A stretch of DNA of 64,000 nucleotides from Nocardia panacis (GTDB taxonomy: Bacteria; Actinomycetota; Actinomycetes; Mycobacteriales; Mycobacteriaceae): assembly GCF_003598715.1 (NCBI RefSeq), contig NZ_QZFU01000029.1, positions 248,001-312,000 of the forward strand, given 5' to 3'. Shown one piece after another: positions 1 through 10,269 of this stretch (position 1 is its first letter; every line of letters starts with the position of its first letter). The translations under genes were made by a program, and so were the position numbers. The notes below the pieces were generated by a model that was not told where the DNA came from, ran no database searches, and worked only from the letters and a program-made list of their open reading frames with translations.

Positions 1-1529
1 TTGCCGATGGCCTGCGGCTGGTGAATCGACAGGTCCGGTCGGGTCGCGGGCCAGCCCATCGGGTCGCCGGTGACATAGATGGTGGTGACACCCGCGTGCG
101 GCGGCGGCGCGGGTACACCATCCACCACCGTGGCCGTGAAATCGGCGTCGGATTCATGGGTTTCGGCCGCGAGCTTCAACCGCTCCGCATTGCCGATGGT
201 GGTGACCAACTGCTGCCAGGCGTGCGCGCGATCGGTGCGCACCAGAACGCGCTCGCCGACCGCCAAGGCCCGAAACACCAACTGCTGGGCCAAATACAGC
301 TCACCGGCCACATACACGGTGGAGATACCCGAGCCGACAATGCGGACCGCGACACCATTGCCCTCGTCGTCGGAGCCGATGAGCTGACCGCAGCCCGAGG
401 ACGGCAGATGCAGCGCGCCGATGACCTCGACCGGGTATTCGATGGTGGGCACGGTGCGATCCACACCGGGCACGGCCAGCGGCAGATGCGCGAGCAGACT
501 CGCGCGATGGCGGCCGTTCATCGAGATCATGCCTTTGAGCCGATGCCGCTCCGGCAGTTCCCGCGCCGTAAGGCGCCAAGCCGCACCGATACTCACCGAA
601 CCGGCCGAACTACCCGGCCGCAGCCGCACCGCCACGGTGGTGCCGCGCGAGGGCGCGACCCACAATTGGGCCAACAGGTCCGAGCCGAGTCGTTTGGGAT
701 CGACCGCATTGCCGATATTCACCGTGTTGCCGATCGCGGCATAGCGCCACCGTTGGGAATGTGTGCGCGGATCGTAGCCGCCGGTCACTTGGAGCACCGC
801 CTTGCGGATCTCCGGTGCGGTGAGAATGCGGGCCGCGCAGTCGGCGTCCTCCAGCGCGCGCATGATCCGCTGCGTCGCGACCGTCACCGCGCGCGACGCG
901 CCCTCGTCACCGCCACCGCGGCGATCCGCGGCTTCGGGAGTGGCCAGCGCGTCGAAACTGATGGCCAACCACACCGTGCGATGTGCGGTGGCGGGCAGCG
1001 GACCGAGCAGCGATTCGTAGATCGCGCCCGCGGGCGTGCCGGAGCGACTGCGGTGACCGTGGCTGATGATATCGATACCGCTGAGCAGAATGTCGTGCTG
1101 GGTAAGGCATTTCGCCAGTTCGGGCAGTGGCAGCAGATGCGAGGCGTGCACCGTGGTGCGGGCGATCCTGGTCAGCCCGCCGCGCGGCGGCAACACCTCC
1201 ACGACCGTCACCACGCGGCTGCCATCCCAATACAGCCCGAGCGAGCGCCCGTCCGGTCCGCGGAAATCGACGGTGTCGCCGATCGTGTACTCCGACCGGG
1301 TCACATACCGCCACCAGGTGGCAAGCCAATCGAGCACCGTGCGCTTGGCGATAGGAACCAGGGGAAACAGCATGACCGCCACGCCGACAGCCAACGCGAT
1401 CCACGGACCCGACCCGCACACCAGCGCGACCACCCCCGCCGCGAGACCGATCACCTGCGCCACCAGCAGATTCGTCAGCGATATGCGCCCGAGCAGCGGA
1501 CGAGGTCCCGCTCCGACAGATTCGGCCAT
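1..1529 (-). CDS. eccE: EccE, ESX-4 membrane component (3' end outside window)
   Basis: Reading from ATG at 1529 gives 509 codons with no stop before the window edge, so only the last residues are missing. Two hydrophobic helices lie near the N-terminus (about residues 20-65, with motifs LLVAQVIGLAAGV and ALAVGVAVMLFPLVPI). A long soluble domain follows, as in EccE of type VII secretion systems. EccE sits at the periphery of the membrane complex. The gene is divergent from eccB, with a 113 bp shared promoter gap. M. tuberculosis ESX-4 lacks EccE, whereas ESX-4 of other actinomycetes carries it, so this is the ancestral arrangement. The family call rests on context plus architecture. Confidence 0.85.
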   Translation of the reverse strand, partial: MAESVGAGPRPLLGRISLTNLLVAQVIGLAAGVVALVCGSGPWIALAVGVAVMLFPLVPIAKRTVLDWLATWWRYVTRSEYTIGDTVDFRGPDGRSLGLYWDGSRVVTVVEVLPPRGGLTRIARTTVHASHLLPLPELAKCLTQHDILLSGIDIISHGHRSRSGTPAGAIYESLLGPLPATAHRTVWLAISFDALATPEAADRRGGGDEGASRAVTVATQRIMRALEDADCAARILTAPEIRKAVLQVTGGYDPRTHSQRWRYAAIGNTVNIGNAVDPKRLGSDLLAQLWVAPSRGTTVAVRLRPGSSAGSVSIGAAWRLTARELPERHRLKGMISMNGRHRASLLAHLPLAVPGVDRTVPTIEYPVEVIGALHLPSSGCGQLIGSDDEGNGVAVRIVGSGISTVYVAGELYLAQQLVFRALAVGERVLVRTDRAHAWQQLVTTIGNAERLKLAAETHESDADFTATVVDGVPAPPPHAGVTTIYVTGDPMGWPATRPDLSIHQPQAIG

Positions 1530-1642
1530 CGTCGTCCCCCAAATGCACGGGCCCAACCGCGCAATGCCGGTCGAGCTGAACAAGAGTCCTCGGGAACTGT
1601 ACTGTGTTCGGCGAACGCGAGCACTGTTCGGGGGAGGAAACC

Positions 1643-3121
1643 TTGCCTTCAAAACCCACCACGCGCTGGCAGGTCAGCGGCTACCGCTTCCTGGTGCGTC
1701 GGATGGAGCACGCCCTGGTCCGCCGGGATGTGCGAATGCTGCACGATCCCATGCGCTCCCAGTCCCGCGCCTACGCGGCCGGACTCATCATGGCCTGCGT
1801 GGTCCTGGCCGGATGCGGTGTCCTCGCGCTGCTGCGCCCGCAGGACAAGATCGGCTCCAACAAGATTCTCATCGGCAAGGATTCGGGCGCGGTCTACGTG
1901 GTGCTCGACGATGCGGTGCATCCGGCGCTGAACCTGGCCTCGGCCCGACTCGCGGCCGGGGATTCGGCCAAGCCGGTCATCGTCAAGGAGTCCGAACTCG
2001 GCAAGAAGCCGCGCGGCACACTCATCGGTATTCCCGGCGCGCCGGGATCGTTGCACTTCGACAAGGACGGCAAGGGCCACGTCTGGACCGTCTGCGACAC
2101 ATTGAAGGTCGACGGCGGCAATGCGCTGACCATGACGGTCATGGTCGGTGATCCGGAGTTGGGCGCCAAGGCCGGGCCGCTGCCCAAGGACAAGGCGCTG
2201 CTGGTCCAGGGCAAGGACTATGTCTACCTGGTGTACAACAACTCTCGCGCCAGGGTGGATCTGAACGATCCCGCGGTCACCGGCCCGCTCAATATTCGCG
2301 GCCTCACCCCGAGACCGATCAGCGAGGGCCTGCTCAACGCGATTCCGGAGGTGGCCCCGATCAAGCCGCCGACCATCGACGATCCGGGCGGTGCACCGAC
2401 CTACCCGATCAACAACCTGCGTATCGGCACGGTCGTCCAGGTGGCCGACAAACCCAACCAGTACTGGGTGGTGCTGCGCGAGAGCCTGCAGGAGATCAGC
2501 CCGCTCACCGCCGAGATCATCAAGGCCTCACAGCGCAATTCCGAACACGGCACCAAAATCAGCGATTTCGATCAGCGCCACGCGCCGAACCCGGTGGTGC
2601 TCAATGTCGGCACCTACCCGCAGACCACGCCGGTGATCGTGCAACCCAAGGAACAGCAGGTCAGTTGCCTGTCCTGGAAGCCGAATACGGCCGCGAGCAA
2701 GGATTCCGGCAATCGCGCCGACCTATCCGTACTCACCGGCGTGAACCTGCCCCTCGCCGATTCCGCCAAACCCGTCACCCTGGCCCAATCCGATAACCGC
2801 GGCCTGCGCGCCGACGCCTTCTACCTGCCCCCGAGCACCGGAGCCTTCCTGCAGACCACCGGCATCGAACCCGACAGTCGGCGCAAGGACAGCATGTTCT
2901 ATATCGCCGACACCGGAGTCTCCTACGGCATCAAGAACGGCGACTCCGCCAAAGCCCTGGGCATGGACGGCATCACGCCCGAACCCGCCCCTTGGCCGAT
3001 AGTCGGATTGCTCGCCGTCGGCCCGGTTCTCGGTCGTGAAGAGGCGCTGGTGGCCCATGACGGCGTCGCCCCCGATGCCGCCCCCGCCAAAACCCCTGCT
3101 TCTGCGGTCAACTCCAAATAG
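1643..3121 (+). CDS. eccB: EccB, ESX-4 core membrane protein
   Basis: This 492-residue protein opens with the conserved EccB N-terminus (PTTRWQVSGYRFLVRRMEHA). One transmembrane segment follows near residues 43-63 (GLIMACVVLAGCGVLALL), then a large extracytoplasmic domain. EccB is part of the type VII membrane complex and projects outside the membrane. I chose TTG at 1643 because GGGGGAGGAAACC precedes it and the family motif begins two residues later. An ATG at 1604 would add 13 unsupported residues. It is divergent from eccE and convergent with mycP, separated from the latter by a hairpin. Confidence 0.92.
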   Translation: MPSKPTTRWQVSGYRFLVRRMEHALVRRDVRMLHDPMRSQSRAYAAGLIMACVVLAGCGVLALLRPQDKIGSNKILIGKDSGAVYVVLDDAVHPALNLASARLAAGDSAKPVIVKESELGKKPRGTLIGIPGAPGSLHFDKDGKGHVWTVCDTLKVDGGNALTMTVMVGDPELGAKAGPLPKDKALLVQGKDYVYLVYNNSRARVDLNDPAVTGPLNIRGLTPRPISEGLLNAIPEVAPIKPPTIDDPGGAPTYPINNLRIGTVVQVADKPNQYWVVLRESLQEISPLTAEIIKASQRNSEHGTKISDFDQRHAPNPVVLNVGTYPQTTPVIVQPKEQQVSCLSWKPNTAASKDSGNRADLSVLTGVNLPLADSAKPVTLAQSDNRGLRADAFYLPPSTGAFLQTTGIEPDSRRKDSMFYIADTGVSYGIKNGDSAKALGMDGITPEPAPWPIVGLLAVGPVLGREEALVAHDGVAPDAAPAKTPASAVNSK

Positions 3122-3141
3122 CCTGTCCCGCATGGTATTGC

Positions 3142-3179
3142 GCGTATGGGCTCCTCGGTGTTCCCGGGAGCCCATACGC
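3142..3179. terminator. Bidirectional terminator between eccB and mycP
   Basis: Perfect 13 bp arms at 3142-3154 and 3167-3179 flank a 12-nt loop between two convergent stop codons. There is no clear T-run, which is usual in GC-rich actinomycetes. Confidence 0.75.
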
Positions 3180-4570
3180 TATTCGCCGGAGCGGATACCG
3201 AAGCGCCTGCGGATCGGGAATGAGGCGAGGAAGCCGAGAATCAGTGCGGCAGCGATGATTCCGGTGCCTATCAGGGCGACATTGCGCGGTGTGTTGTCGG
3301 GCGGGGATATCGGGGTAGGGAGTGGAAGCTGCACACTCTTCGCTGCGGCGGGACGTTTGGGCGGGAGCGGTGTATTCACTTCCGCTGTAAGGGCGGCCAG
3401 CGGGTCCACCGTGCCGTAGCCGACGTATTGGTTCCAGCCGCCTGCCGGCGCGTGCGCGGTGGCTTGGATGCGTTTCATCACCTCTTTCGCGCTGATTCCC
3501 GGATAGCGGGCCTTGATCAGCGCCGCAACGCCCGAAACCAACGGTGCGGCGAAACTGGTGCCGCTGATCTGCCCATTCACGTTCTTGAAGAACTTGCCGT
3601 TGGCGGTACCGGCCGTGCGCGGATCCAGTGACACCATGTTCTCGCCGGGCGCGGCGACACTCAGCCAAGGGCCGGGCACCGTGAATTTCGAAGGGGCGCC
3701 GTTGTCGTCGACCGAACCGACCGACAGTACGTACTGATCCCAGCGGGCTGGACTCACATTGAGCGAAATTTTGCTCCAGGGGTCGGCGTTAGGGGTGAGC
3801 GGGTCCAGAACCGACGCATTGCCTTGGCAACTTTGGGTGTCGTTGTTTCCTGCGGCGCTCACCACGACGACATCGCGCTCGAAGGCGTACTGCACTGCAG
3901 CGCCGACACTGCTGTCGACGTAGTTGTCGGAGCCGCACCAGGCCTCGGAGAGATTGATGATCGTGGCGCCTTTGTCGACAGCCCGCCTGATCGCGGCCGC
4001 CATGGTGGTCAGGTTGCCATAGCCGTCCGCGAAATCGCCCGGTGCTTTGTTATTGGCGGCGCCCTGCTTCTGCCATGCGCCACTCGACTGCCGAATAGAT
4101 ATGATCCGCGCATCCGGTGCGACTCCCGCGAACCCCTGGCCGGGAGCCTGACTGGCCGCGATAAGACCTGCCACGAAGGTTCCGTGCGCATCGCAGTCGT
4201 CGGTGCCATCACCACCTGCGGCCACGAAGTCGCCCGCTGCCTCCAACCCCGGTAGTCGGGGGTGTCGGGCCACGCCGGTGTCGATGACGGCGACGACCTG
4301 TCCCGCCCCGCGCGAAAGCTGCCATGCCGCTTCCAGATTGAGCGCGCGCTGCGCCTGCGGGATCGTGGAGCCGTCGCCACCCGGGTAGACCACGGCGCAC
4401 GGCGTGCTCGGTGGTTGTTCGGTCTTCTCCTGCGGGGCCGCAGGATCTCCGGCAGGCAGCAGTCCCGGATTGACCGCAGGTGGTCGCTCGGCGTGCGCGA
4501 CCCCGATACCGAACACCCCGCTGAGCCCCAGCACCACCGCCGCCGCGGTGACGCGCAGTGCCCCGCTCAC
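3179..4570 (-). CDS. mycP: Mycosin (MycP), ESX-4 subtilisin-like membrane protease
   Basis: A 463-residue protein read from GTG at 4570, whose first bases overlap the eccD stop (GTGA). It has a signal-like N-terminus, a subtilase domain and a C-terminal membrane helix (about residues 432-455) with a short basic cytoplasmic tail. The catalytic triad is intact: Asp97 (VVAVIDTGV), His129 (DAHGTFVAG) and Ser339 (SGTSFAAP). Mycosins are needed for stability and activity of type VII systems and act outside the membrane. The overlap with eccD implies translational coupling. Confidence 0.95.
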   Translation of the reverse strand: MSGALRVTAAAVVLGLSGVFGIGVAHAERPPAVNPGLLPAGDPAAPQEKTEQPPSTPCAVVYPGGDGSTIPQAQRALNLEAAWQLSRGAGQVVAVIDTGVARHPRLPGLEAAGDFVAAGGDGTDDCDAHGTFVAGLIAASQAPGQGFAGVAPDARIISIRQSSGAWQKQGAANNKAPGDFADGYGNLTTMAAAIRRAVDKGATIINLSEAWCGSDNYVDSSVGAAVQYAFERDVVVVSAAGNNDTQSCQGNASVLDPLTPNADPWSKISLNVSPARWDQYVLSVGSVDDNGAPSKFTVPGPWLSVAAPGENMVSLDPRTAGTANGKFFKNVNGQISGTSFAAPLVSGVAALIKARYPGISAKEVMKRIQATAHAPAGGWNQYVGYGTVDPLAALTAEVNTPLPPKRPAAAKSVQLPLPTPISPPDNTPRNVALIGTGIIAAALILGFLASFPIRRRFGIRSGE

Positions 4571-6033
4571 AGGCTGCGGACGAGGGAGTAGAGGTCCACC
4601 ACCCAGAACACGAGGGGGAGAACCGCTGCGACGAAGGCGTATTCGAGTAGTTCCACGCCTCGACGCATGGGTGGGGTCGCGGTTTGGTTGGGGATGATGA
4701 TGCCGAGGATGAGGGCGGCGATCAGGAACAGCAGGCCCACCCCGAAGATGGCCAGCGACTGACCGGTGACGAAGGCCGCGCCGACCATCATGATCAGCAC
4801 GATGGCCGCGCCGCCCGCGATGAGGACCACGGCCTGTTCCGCGCCCGCGTAGGTGCGGCTGCGGAACATGAGCACGATCGCGCAGACCAGCGCCAGCGCG
4901 ATACCGGGCCAGAACGGTTCGCCCGCTTGGGGATCGGTGGCGATGAGCGCGCCTGCCGCCGTGACCAGCGTGGTGGCGGCGACCAGACCACCGAGGTACA
5001 TGCGGGCGCGTTCGGATTTGCCGCGCAGGATCTCCATGGTGGGCAGGGCGCGGTGGTCGTCGGGATCGTCCTCGCTGGGGTCGATCGGGGTGCCGGGCGA
5101 AGGCACCGGCGGCAGCGGCAGTTTGGCGAGCAGCATCGATATCCGAGGGGCCAGCGAGAGGCCGCCGAGGCCGAGCGCGGCCGCGCCGCCGCCGATGACG
5201 TGCAGCGGCTGTTCGGCGAGCATCCCGACCAGTGCGGCGGGCACCGCGTAGACCGCGAGCGCGCTCGCGCCGATGAACAGCGCCAATCCGACGCCGGTGA
5301 CCCGCCATGCCAGCACCGCCGTCGCCCCGACGAGCATCGAGCCGAGCAGGAAGTGCGGCCAACCGTAATGACCTGGTACGAACAGCATTCCGGCGCTGAA
5401 CGCCGCGGGCAGCGCACAGCCGCCGAGCACCAGCGCCGTCGCCGTGTCGCCGTACATTCGGCTGAGCACCAAGCCCGCGACGACCAGCAGAATGGCGATC
5501 CCCAGGGCGATGGCTCCGCCGACCCATCCGGGTAGCGAACCGCGTGCCGTGAGCAACCCGAAGCAGCCCACCACCATGGCCACCGCCGCGAGCACCGATC
5601 CGGTAATGCGCGCCACCTGCGGATTCCAGGTGCGGTAGTGATCCGCGTCGGCGATGGCGACGTTGTACATGATGTCGTCGAACAGCGGTGTCGGCGCGGT
5701 GTGCGAGGCGCTCTCCAACATGAGCAGTTCGCCGTCGCGCACGCCGTGCTCGCCGAGACTCAACGAATTGGACAGTGGGGGTTGGCCGATGCGCGCCAGC
5801 ACCCATTCGGCGGGTTCGAACCGCTCGCCCTCATTGTCGAAGTCATTGCTGCGGCTGTGCTGGGCCACCATATCGACGACGCTCGGAATGACAAGGGCCA
5901 CCGGCACATCGACCGGGATGGCCATATCCACCTGCGTGTGCTTGGCCAGAATGGTCACCCTCGCGAGGTCGGGCGCCCGCACGATGCCGCGCGCGGAGTC
6001 CTCGTCGATGTGGTCAAGTCGCGCGTGTGTCAA
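4567..6033 (-). CDS. eccD: EccD, ESX-4 polytopic membrane channel component
   Basis: A 488-residue protein with a soluble N-terminal ubiquitin-like (YukD) domain of about 100 residues (RVTILAKHTQVDMAIPVDVP), then about eleven hydrophobic helices ending in VDLYSLVRSL. This is the EccD architecture; EccD forms the main membrane-embedded part of the type VII complex. TTG at 6033 is chosen because GGGGGAAGC sits just upstream and no ATG fits the family start. It is divergent from eccC (about 200 bp gap) and overlaps mycP. Confidence 0.93.
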   Translation of the reverse strand: MTHARLDHIDEDSARGIVRAPDLARVTILAKHTQVDMAIPVDVPVALVIPSVVDMVAQHSRSNDFDNEGERFEPAEWVLARIGQPPLSNSLSLGEHGVRDGELLMLESASHTAPTPLFDDIMYNVAIADADHYRTWNPQVARITGSVLAAVAMVVGCFGLLTARGSLPGWVGGAIALGIAILLVVAGLVLSRMYGDTATALVLGGCALPAAFSAGMLFVPGHYGWPHFLLGSMLVGATAVLAWRVTGVGLALFIGASALAVYAVPAALVGMLAEQPLHVIGGGAAALGLGGLSLAPRISMLLAKLPLPPVPSPGTPIDPSEDDPDDHRALPTMEILRGKSERARMYLGGLVAATTLVTAAGALIATDPQAGEPFWPGIALALVCAIVLMFRSRTYAGAEQAVVLIAGGAAIVLIMMVGAAFVTGQSLAIFGVGLLFLIAALILGIIIPNQTATPPMRRGVELLEYAFVAAVLPLVFWVVDLYSLVRSL

Positions 6034-6234
6034 GCTTCCCCCAACTCGTCTTCTACCTCGGGTTTCCGCCAATTCGACCGGGGCGGGACCGAGCTTGCGA
6101 ACCCACCGCGCGGGCAGCAGAATGCTGGCTGAACTGTACGACATGTCGGCTGTGCGCTCTACACTGAGGCCAATCTCGGCCTCCCGCATCTTCGGTGGCC
6201 GAAGCACAGCTCGCGAAGGGGGATTGGTCGTCTT

Positions 6235-9200
6235 ATGAGCACAGTCCGGTTTCAGCGGCGCACCCGCCGGGAGATGCCGCGCACACCCGGCGGTGAGGTG
6301 ACGCTGCAACCGCCACCGGAGATCCCGCGGGTCACACCGGGGAATCTGCTGCTCAAGATGATGCCTCTCGTGATGGTTGTCGGCATGATCGGCATGATGG
6401 TGCTGATGTTCACCTCGGGCGGCGGCCTCGGCTCGAATCCGACCAGCCTGATGTTCCCGGCCATGATGATGTTCTCGATGGTGGGAATGTTCGCGGGGCA
6501 GGGCGGCGGCAAAGGCCAGAAGGCGGCCGAGGCCAATGAGGACCGCAAGGACTATCTGCGCTATCTCGATCAGGTCCGCCGGGATGTCGACGAGACGGCC
6601 ACCCAGCAGCGCGCTTCGGTGCAGTGGAGTCATCCGGAGCCCGCGCTGATTTGGATGCTGGCGGGCACCAGCCGCATGTGGGAGCGCCGCGCGGGAGACA
6701 AGGACTTCTGCCACGCCCGCATCGGCCTGGGCGGTCAGCGCCTCGCCACCAGGTTGGTCGCACCGGAGACGGGTCCGGTGGAGGAGTTGGAGCCGATCGC
6801 GGCGGTGTCGCTGCGCCGCTTCGTCCGCGCCCATTCCACCGTGCCGGATCTGCCCACCGCCATCGCGGTGAAGGGTTTCGCCACCATCGCGCTCGATGGC
6901 GACCGTGTCCAGGCCAGGGATATGACCAGGGCAATGCTGTTGCAGCTGTGCATGTTTCAGGCACCCGATCAGGTGCTTGTCGCGATCGTCTGCGGCCCGG
7001 ATACGGCCCGCGAGTGGGAGTGGACCAAGTGGCTCCCGCACACCCAGCATCCCGATGCCCAGGACGGCATCGGCACGCAGCGCATGTTCTACGGCTCCAT
7101 CCGCGAGGCCACCGCGGGTCTGCACCCGCTGATCGGCAATCGCGTCCGCTATTCGCGCAACCAACCGGCGAATACCAATATGGTGCACATCGTCATCGTG
7201 GTGGACGGCGGCCTGCTCGAGTCCGAAGAGGACCAGTTGCGCGAATCCGGCTACGAGGGCGTCACCGTGATCGACCTGTGCGGATACGCACCGCGCCTTG
7301 CCGTTTCGCGCGGTATCAAAATGATCGTCGAGAACGGCGAATGCCTGGGTCGGGGCGCCACCGGCAATCAGGAGCGCTTCGCCATGATCGACCGGATCAG
7401 TCCCGAACAGGCCCAGCAGGTGGCCCGCAGGCTCGCGCCCTACCGTGCCGCCACCCAAAAGAGCAGCGATGTGGAGACCGACGATTCCGAGGTCATCTCC
7501 ACCTGGGCGCAGCTGATGAGCCTCGGCGATATCGGCGCCTTCAATCCCGCACACGCTTGGCGACCCCGCTACGGTCGGGAGCGGTTGAAGGTGGCCTTCG
7601 GCGTCGGAGCCGACGGGCTCCCGGTCGAATTGGATATCAAAGAGGCCGCCGAGTTGGGTATGGGTCCGCACGGATTGTGCATTGGCGCAACCGGTTCCGG
7701 TAAATCCGAATTCCTGCGCACCCTGGTGCTCAGCCTCTTGGCCACCCACTCGCCCGACCAACTGAATCTGGTCCTGGTCGACTTCAAGGGTGGCGCCACC
7801 TTCCTCGGTCTGGACAATGTGCCGCACGTCGCGGCCGTCATCACCAACCTCGAGGAAGAGGCCGATCTCGTCGGCCGCATGCACGATGCCTTGGCGGGTG
7901 AGATGAACCGCCGCCAAAATGTGCTGCGCTCGGCGGGCAATTTCGCCAATGTCTCCGACTACGAGAAGGCCCGCGCCAGCGGCGCGGATCTCGACCCGAT
8001 GCCCGCGCTGTTCATCGTGCTGGACGAATTCTCCGAATTGCTCAGTCAGCACCCGGATTTCGCCGACCTGTTCGTCATGATCGGCCGCCTCGGCCGCTCG
8101 CTGCACGTGCATCTGCTCCTGGCCTCGCAGCGTCTGGAGGAGGGCAGGCTCAAGGGTCTCGAATCGCACCTGTCCTACCGCATCGGCTTGAAGACGTTCT
8201 CCGCCAACGAATCCCGCCAGGTGCTCGGGGTTCCCGACGCCTACAACCTGCCGAACAGTCCGGGCGGCGGCTACTTGAAATCCGATTCCGGCGAGATTGT
8301 GCGCTTCCAAGCCTCCTACGTCTCGGGTCCATACGTCGGCGGCGGATCGCAGCGCGATATCACCGTCGCCGGTCAGGCGGGCGAAATCGATATCAAGGCA
8401 AGGCCGTTCACTGCCTCGCACGTGGATTTCCGCCCGGTGGACCGGGTCGCCCTGCCCGAGGTGGTGCAGGTCGAGCCGGAGCCGCAGGCCGAAGAGGGCG
8501 AGCAGATCTCCAACGTGAGTATGTTGGTCTCCCGCATTCGCGGACACGGCCGCCCAGCCCACGAGATCTGGTTGCCGCCGCTCAATGACGCGCCGACCCT
8601 GGATCAGCTCATCCCGCGCTCCATCCTGGTCGGCGAATTCCAGCAGATCGCCACACTGCGTGCCCCCATCGGCATCGTCGACCGGCCCTACGATCAGCGC
8701 CGCGACGAACTGATAGCAGATTTGGCAGGTGCGCGCGGCAATGTGGCCGTGGTCGGCGGCCCGCAGTCCGGCAAATCCACCGCGCTGCGGACCCTCATCA
8801 TGGCAATGGCCATGACGCACACCGCCGAACAGGTCCAGTTCTACTGCCTCGACTTCGGCGGCGGCACTCTTGCCAGCCTCGAAGGGCTGCCACATGTCGG
8901 CACGGTGTCGAGTCGGTTGGAGGAGAACAAGGTCCGCCGCACCGTAGCGGAGATGACCACCATCGTCCGCGCCCGCGAGGCCCGATTCCGCCAACTCGGT
9001 ATCGAATCCATGGTGGAGTTCCGGCGTTTGCGTTCAATGGATCCGGCGAGCAGTCCTGCCGCCGCGGGTGCGCATGAGGACCCGTTCGGTGATGTCTTCC
9101 TGGTGATCGACGGTTTCGGTTCCATCAGGCAGGATTTCGACTCCCTCGAACAGACCATCATGAACCTCGCCGTCACCGGCCTGTCCTACGGTGTGCACGT

Positions 9201-10269
9201 GGTGATCGCGCTGGCCCGCTGGGCCGAGGCGCGTCCCGCGCTGAAGGATCAGATCGGCACGAGAATCGAACTGCGCCTTGGTGATCCGATGGACTCCGAC
9301 CTGGGCCGCAAATTCGCCGCGCTGGTGCCGCAGGGGCGTCCGGGTCGCGGTATGACCCCGGAGACGCTGCACATGCTCACCGCGCTCCCGCGCATCGACG
9401 GCCGCACCGATCAGGACAGCCTGGGCACCGCCGTTGCCGAGGCAGTCGTTGCGATTACCAGGGCCACACCGGGCAGGCACGCGCCCGCGGCCCGCATGCT
9501 GCCCGAAGAACTGCCGCGCGAACAACTGCTCCAACTGGCGGGCAACTGGCCCGCGCAGCTCGACAGGACCAAGCGGAATATGCGATTCCCCTTGGGGATC
9601 AACGAGTCCGAGCTGGCACCGGTCTATATCGATTTCGCGGAGAACCCGCACTTCATCGTGATCGGCGATACCGAATCCGGGAAGACGACGCTGCTGCGCG
9701 GCCTTGTCGAGAGCATTACTGCCTCCAACACTCCCGATCAGGCGCGCATCGTCATCGGCGACTACCGACGAACGTTGCTCGGTTTGGTCCCCACGGAATA
9801 CCTGGCGGGTCAGGGCTTCACGTCCGATGTGTTCGCCGCGAATATGAACGAACTGAACTCCTACTTGCAGCGGCGCGTTCCACCCGCCGATGTCACACCG
9901 CAGCAGTTGCGCGAGCGTTCATGGTGGACCGGTCCGGAGATCTACCTCATCGTCGACGACTACGACCTGGTGGCCACATCCAGCGGCAATCCGGTCTCGA
10001 CGCTCAGCGAAAGACTCGCACACGCCCGTGATCTCGGCTTCCACCTGATCATCGCGCGACGGTCCGGAGGTGCGAGCCGGGCCATGTTCGAAGCTGTCAT
10101 CGCGCGCATGAAGGATCTCAATTCGGCGGGCCTGATCATGAGCTGCAGCAGGGACGAGGGTGTCTTGATGGGCACCACCCGGCCCAGTTTCATGCCACCG
10201 GGCCGCGGCACCTTGGTCACTCGGTCGAGTGAGGGTTTGGTGCAACTGGGCTCGATGCCGCTCACCTGA
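6235..10269 (+). CDS. eccC: EccC, ESX-4 FtsK/SpoIIIE-type secretion ATPase
   Basis: A 1344-residue motor protein. Two hydrophobic segments at about residues 41-85 are followed by three FtsK/SpoIIIE ATPase domains. Walker A motifs are at about 484 (GATGSGKS), 841 (GGPQSGKS) and 1144 (GDTESGKT). Walker B-like stretches include LVLVDFKGG and YCLDFGGG. EccC recruits and drives WXG100-type substrates through the membrane complex. It is a single chain, not split into Ca and Cb as in ESX-1. The ATG at 6235 follows GAAGGGGG. Its stop overlaps the next start (TGATG), so the two genes are coupled. Confidence 0.97.
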   Translation: MSTVRFQRRTRREMPRTPGGEVTLQPPPEIPRVTPGNLLLKMMPLVMVVGMIGMMVLMFTSGGGLGSNPTSLMFPAMMMFSMVGMFAGQGGGKGQKAAEANEDRKDYLRYLDQVRRDVDETATQQRASVQWSHPEPALIWMLAGTSRMWERRAGDKDFCHARIGLGGQRLATRLVAPETGPVEELEPIAAVSLRRFVRAHSTVPDLPTAIAVKGFATIALDGDRVQARDMTRAMLLQLCMFQAPDQVLVAIVCGPDTAREWEWTKWLPHTQHPDAQDGIGTQRMFYGSIREATAGLHPLIGNRVRYSRNQPANTNMVHIVIVVDGGLLESEEDQLRESGYEGVTVIDLCGYAPRLAVSRGIKMIVENGECLGRGATGNQERFAMIDRISPEQAQQVARRLAPYRAATQKSSDVETDDSEVISTWAQLMSLGDIGAFNPAHAWRPRYGRERLKVAFGVGADGLPVELDIKEAAELGMGPHGLCIGATGSGKSEFLRTLVLSLLATHSPDQLNLVLVDFKGGATFLGLDNVPHVAAVITNLEEEADLVGRMHDALAGEMNRRQNVLRSAGNFANVSDYEKARASGADLDPMPALFIVLDEFSELLSQHPDFADLFVMIGRLGRSLHVHLLLASQRLEEGRLKGLESHLSYRIGLKTFSANESRQVLGVPDAYNLPNSPGGGYLKSDSGEIVRFQASYVSGPYVGGGSQRDITVAGQAGEIDIKARPFTASHVDFRPVDRVALPEVVQVEPEPQAEEGEQISNVSMLVSRIRGHGRPAHEIWLPPLNDAPTLDQLIPRSILVGEFQQIATLRAPIGIVDRPYDQRRDELIADLAGARGNVAVVGGPQSGKSTALRTLIMAMAMTHTAEQVQFYCLDFGGGTLASLEGLPHVGTVSSRLEENKVRRTVAEMTTIVRAREARFRQLGIESMVEFRRLRSMDPASSPAAAGAHEDPFGDVFLVIDGFGSIRQDFDSLEQTIMNLAVTGLSYGVHVVIALARWAEARPALKDQIGTRIELRLGDPMDSDLGRKFAALVPQGRPGRGMTPETLHMLTALPRIDGRTDQDSLGTAVAEAVVAITRATPGRHAPAARMLPEELPREQLLQLAGNWPAQLDRTKRNMRFPLGINESELAPVYIDFAENPHFIVIGDTESGKTTLLRGLVESITASNTPDQARIVIGDYRRTLLGLVPTEYLAGQGFTSDVFAANMNELNSYLQRRVPPADVTPQQLRERSWWTGPEIYLIVDDYDLVATSSGNPVSTLSERLAHARDLGFHLIIARRSGGASRAMFEAVIARMKDLNSAGLIMSCSRDEGVLMGTTRPSFMPPGRGTLVTRSSEGLVQLGSMPLT

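Noticed and set aside
21..1931. Plus-strand 636-codon frame over eccE
   Set aside because: Antisense shadow typical of high-GC coding DNA; eccE on the other strand gives a coherent membrane protein.
4567..8994. Very long open frame on the minus strand running through eccC
   Set aside because: Only its left part (to 6033) is eccD. The rest lies opposite eccC, has arginine/histidine-rich shadow composition and no start or domain; eccC on the plus strand has full ATPase motifs.
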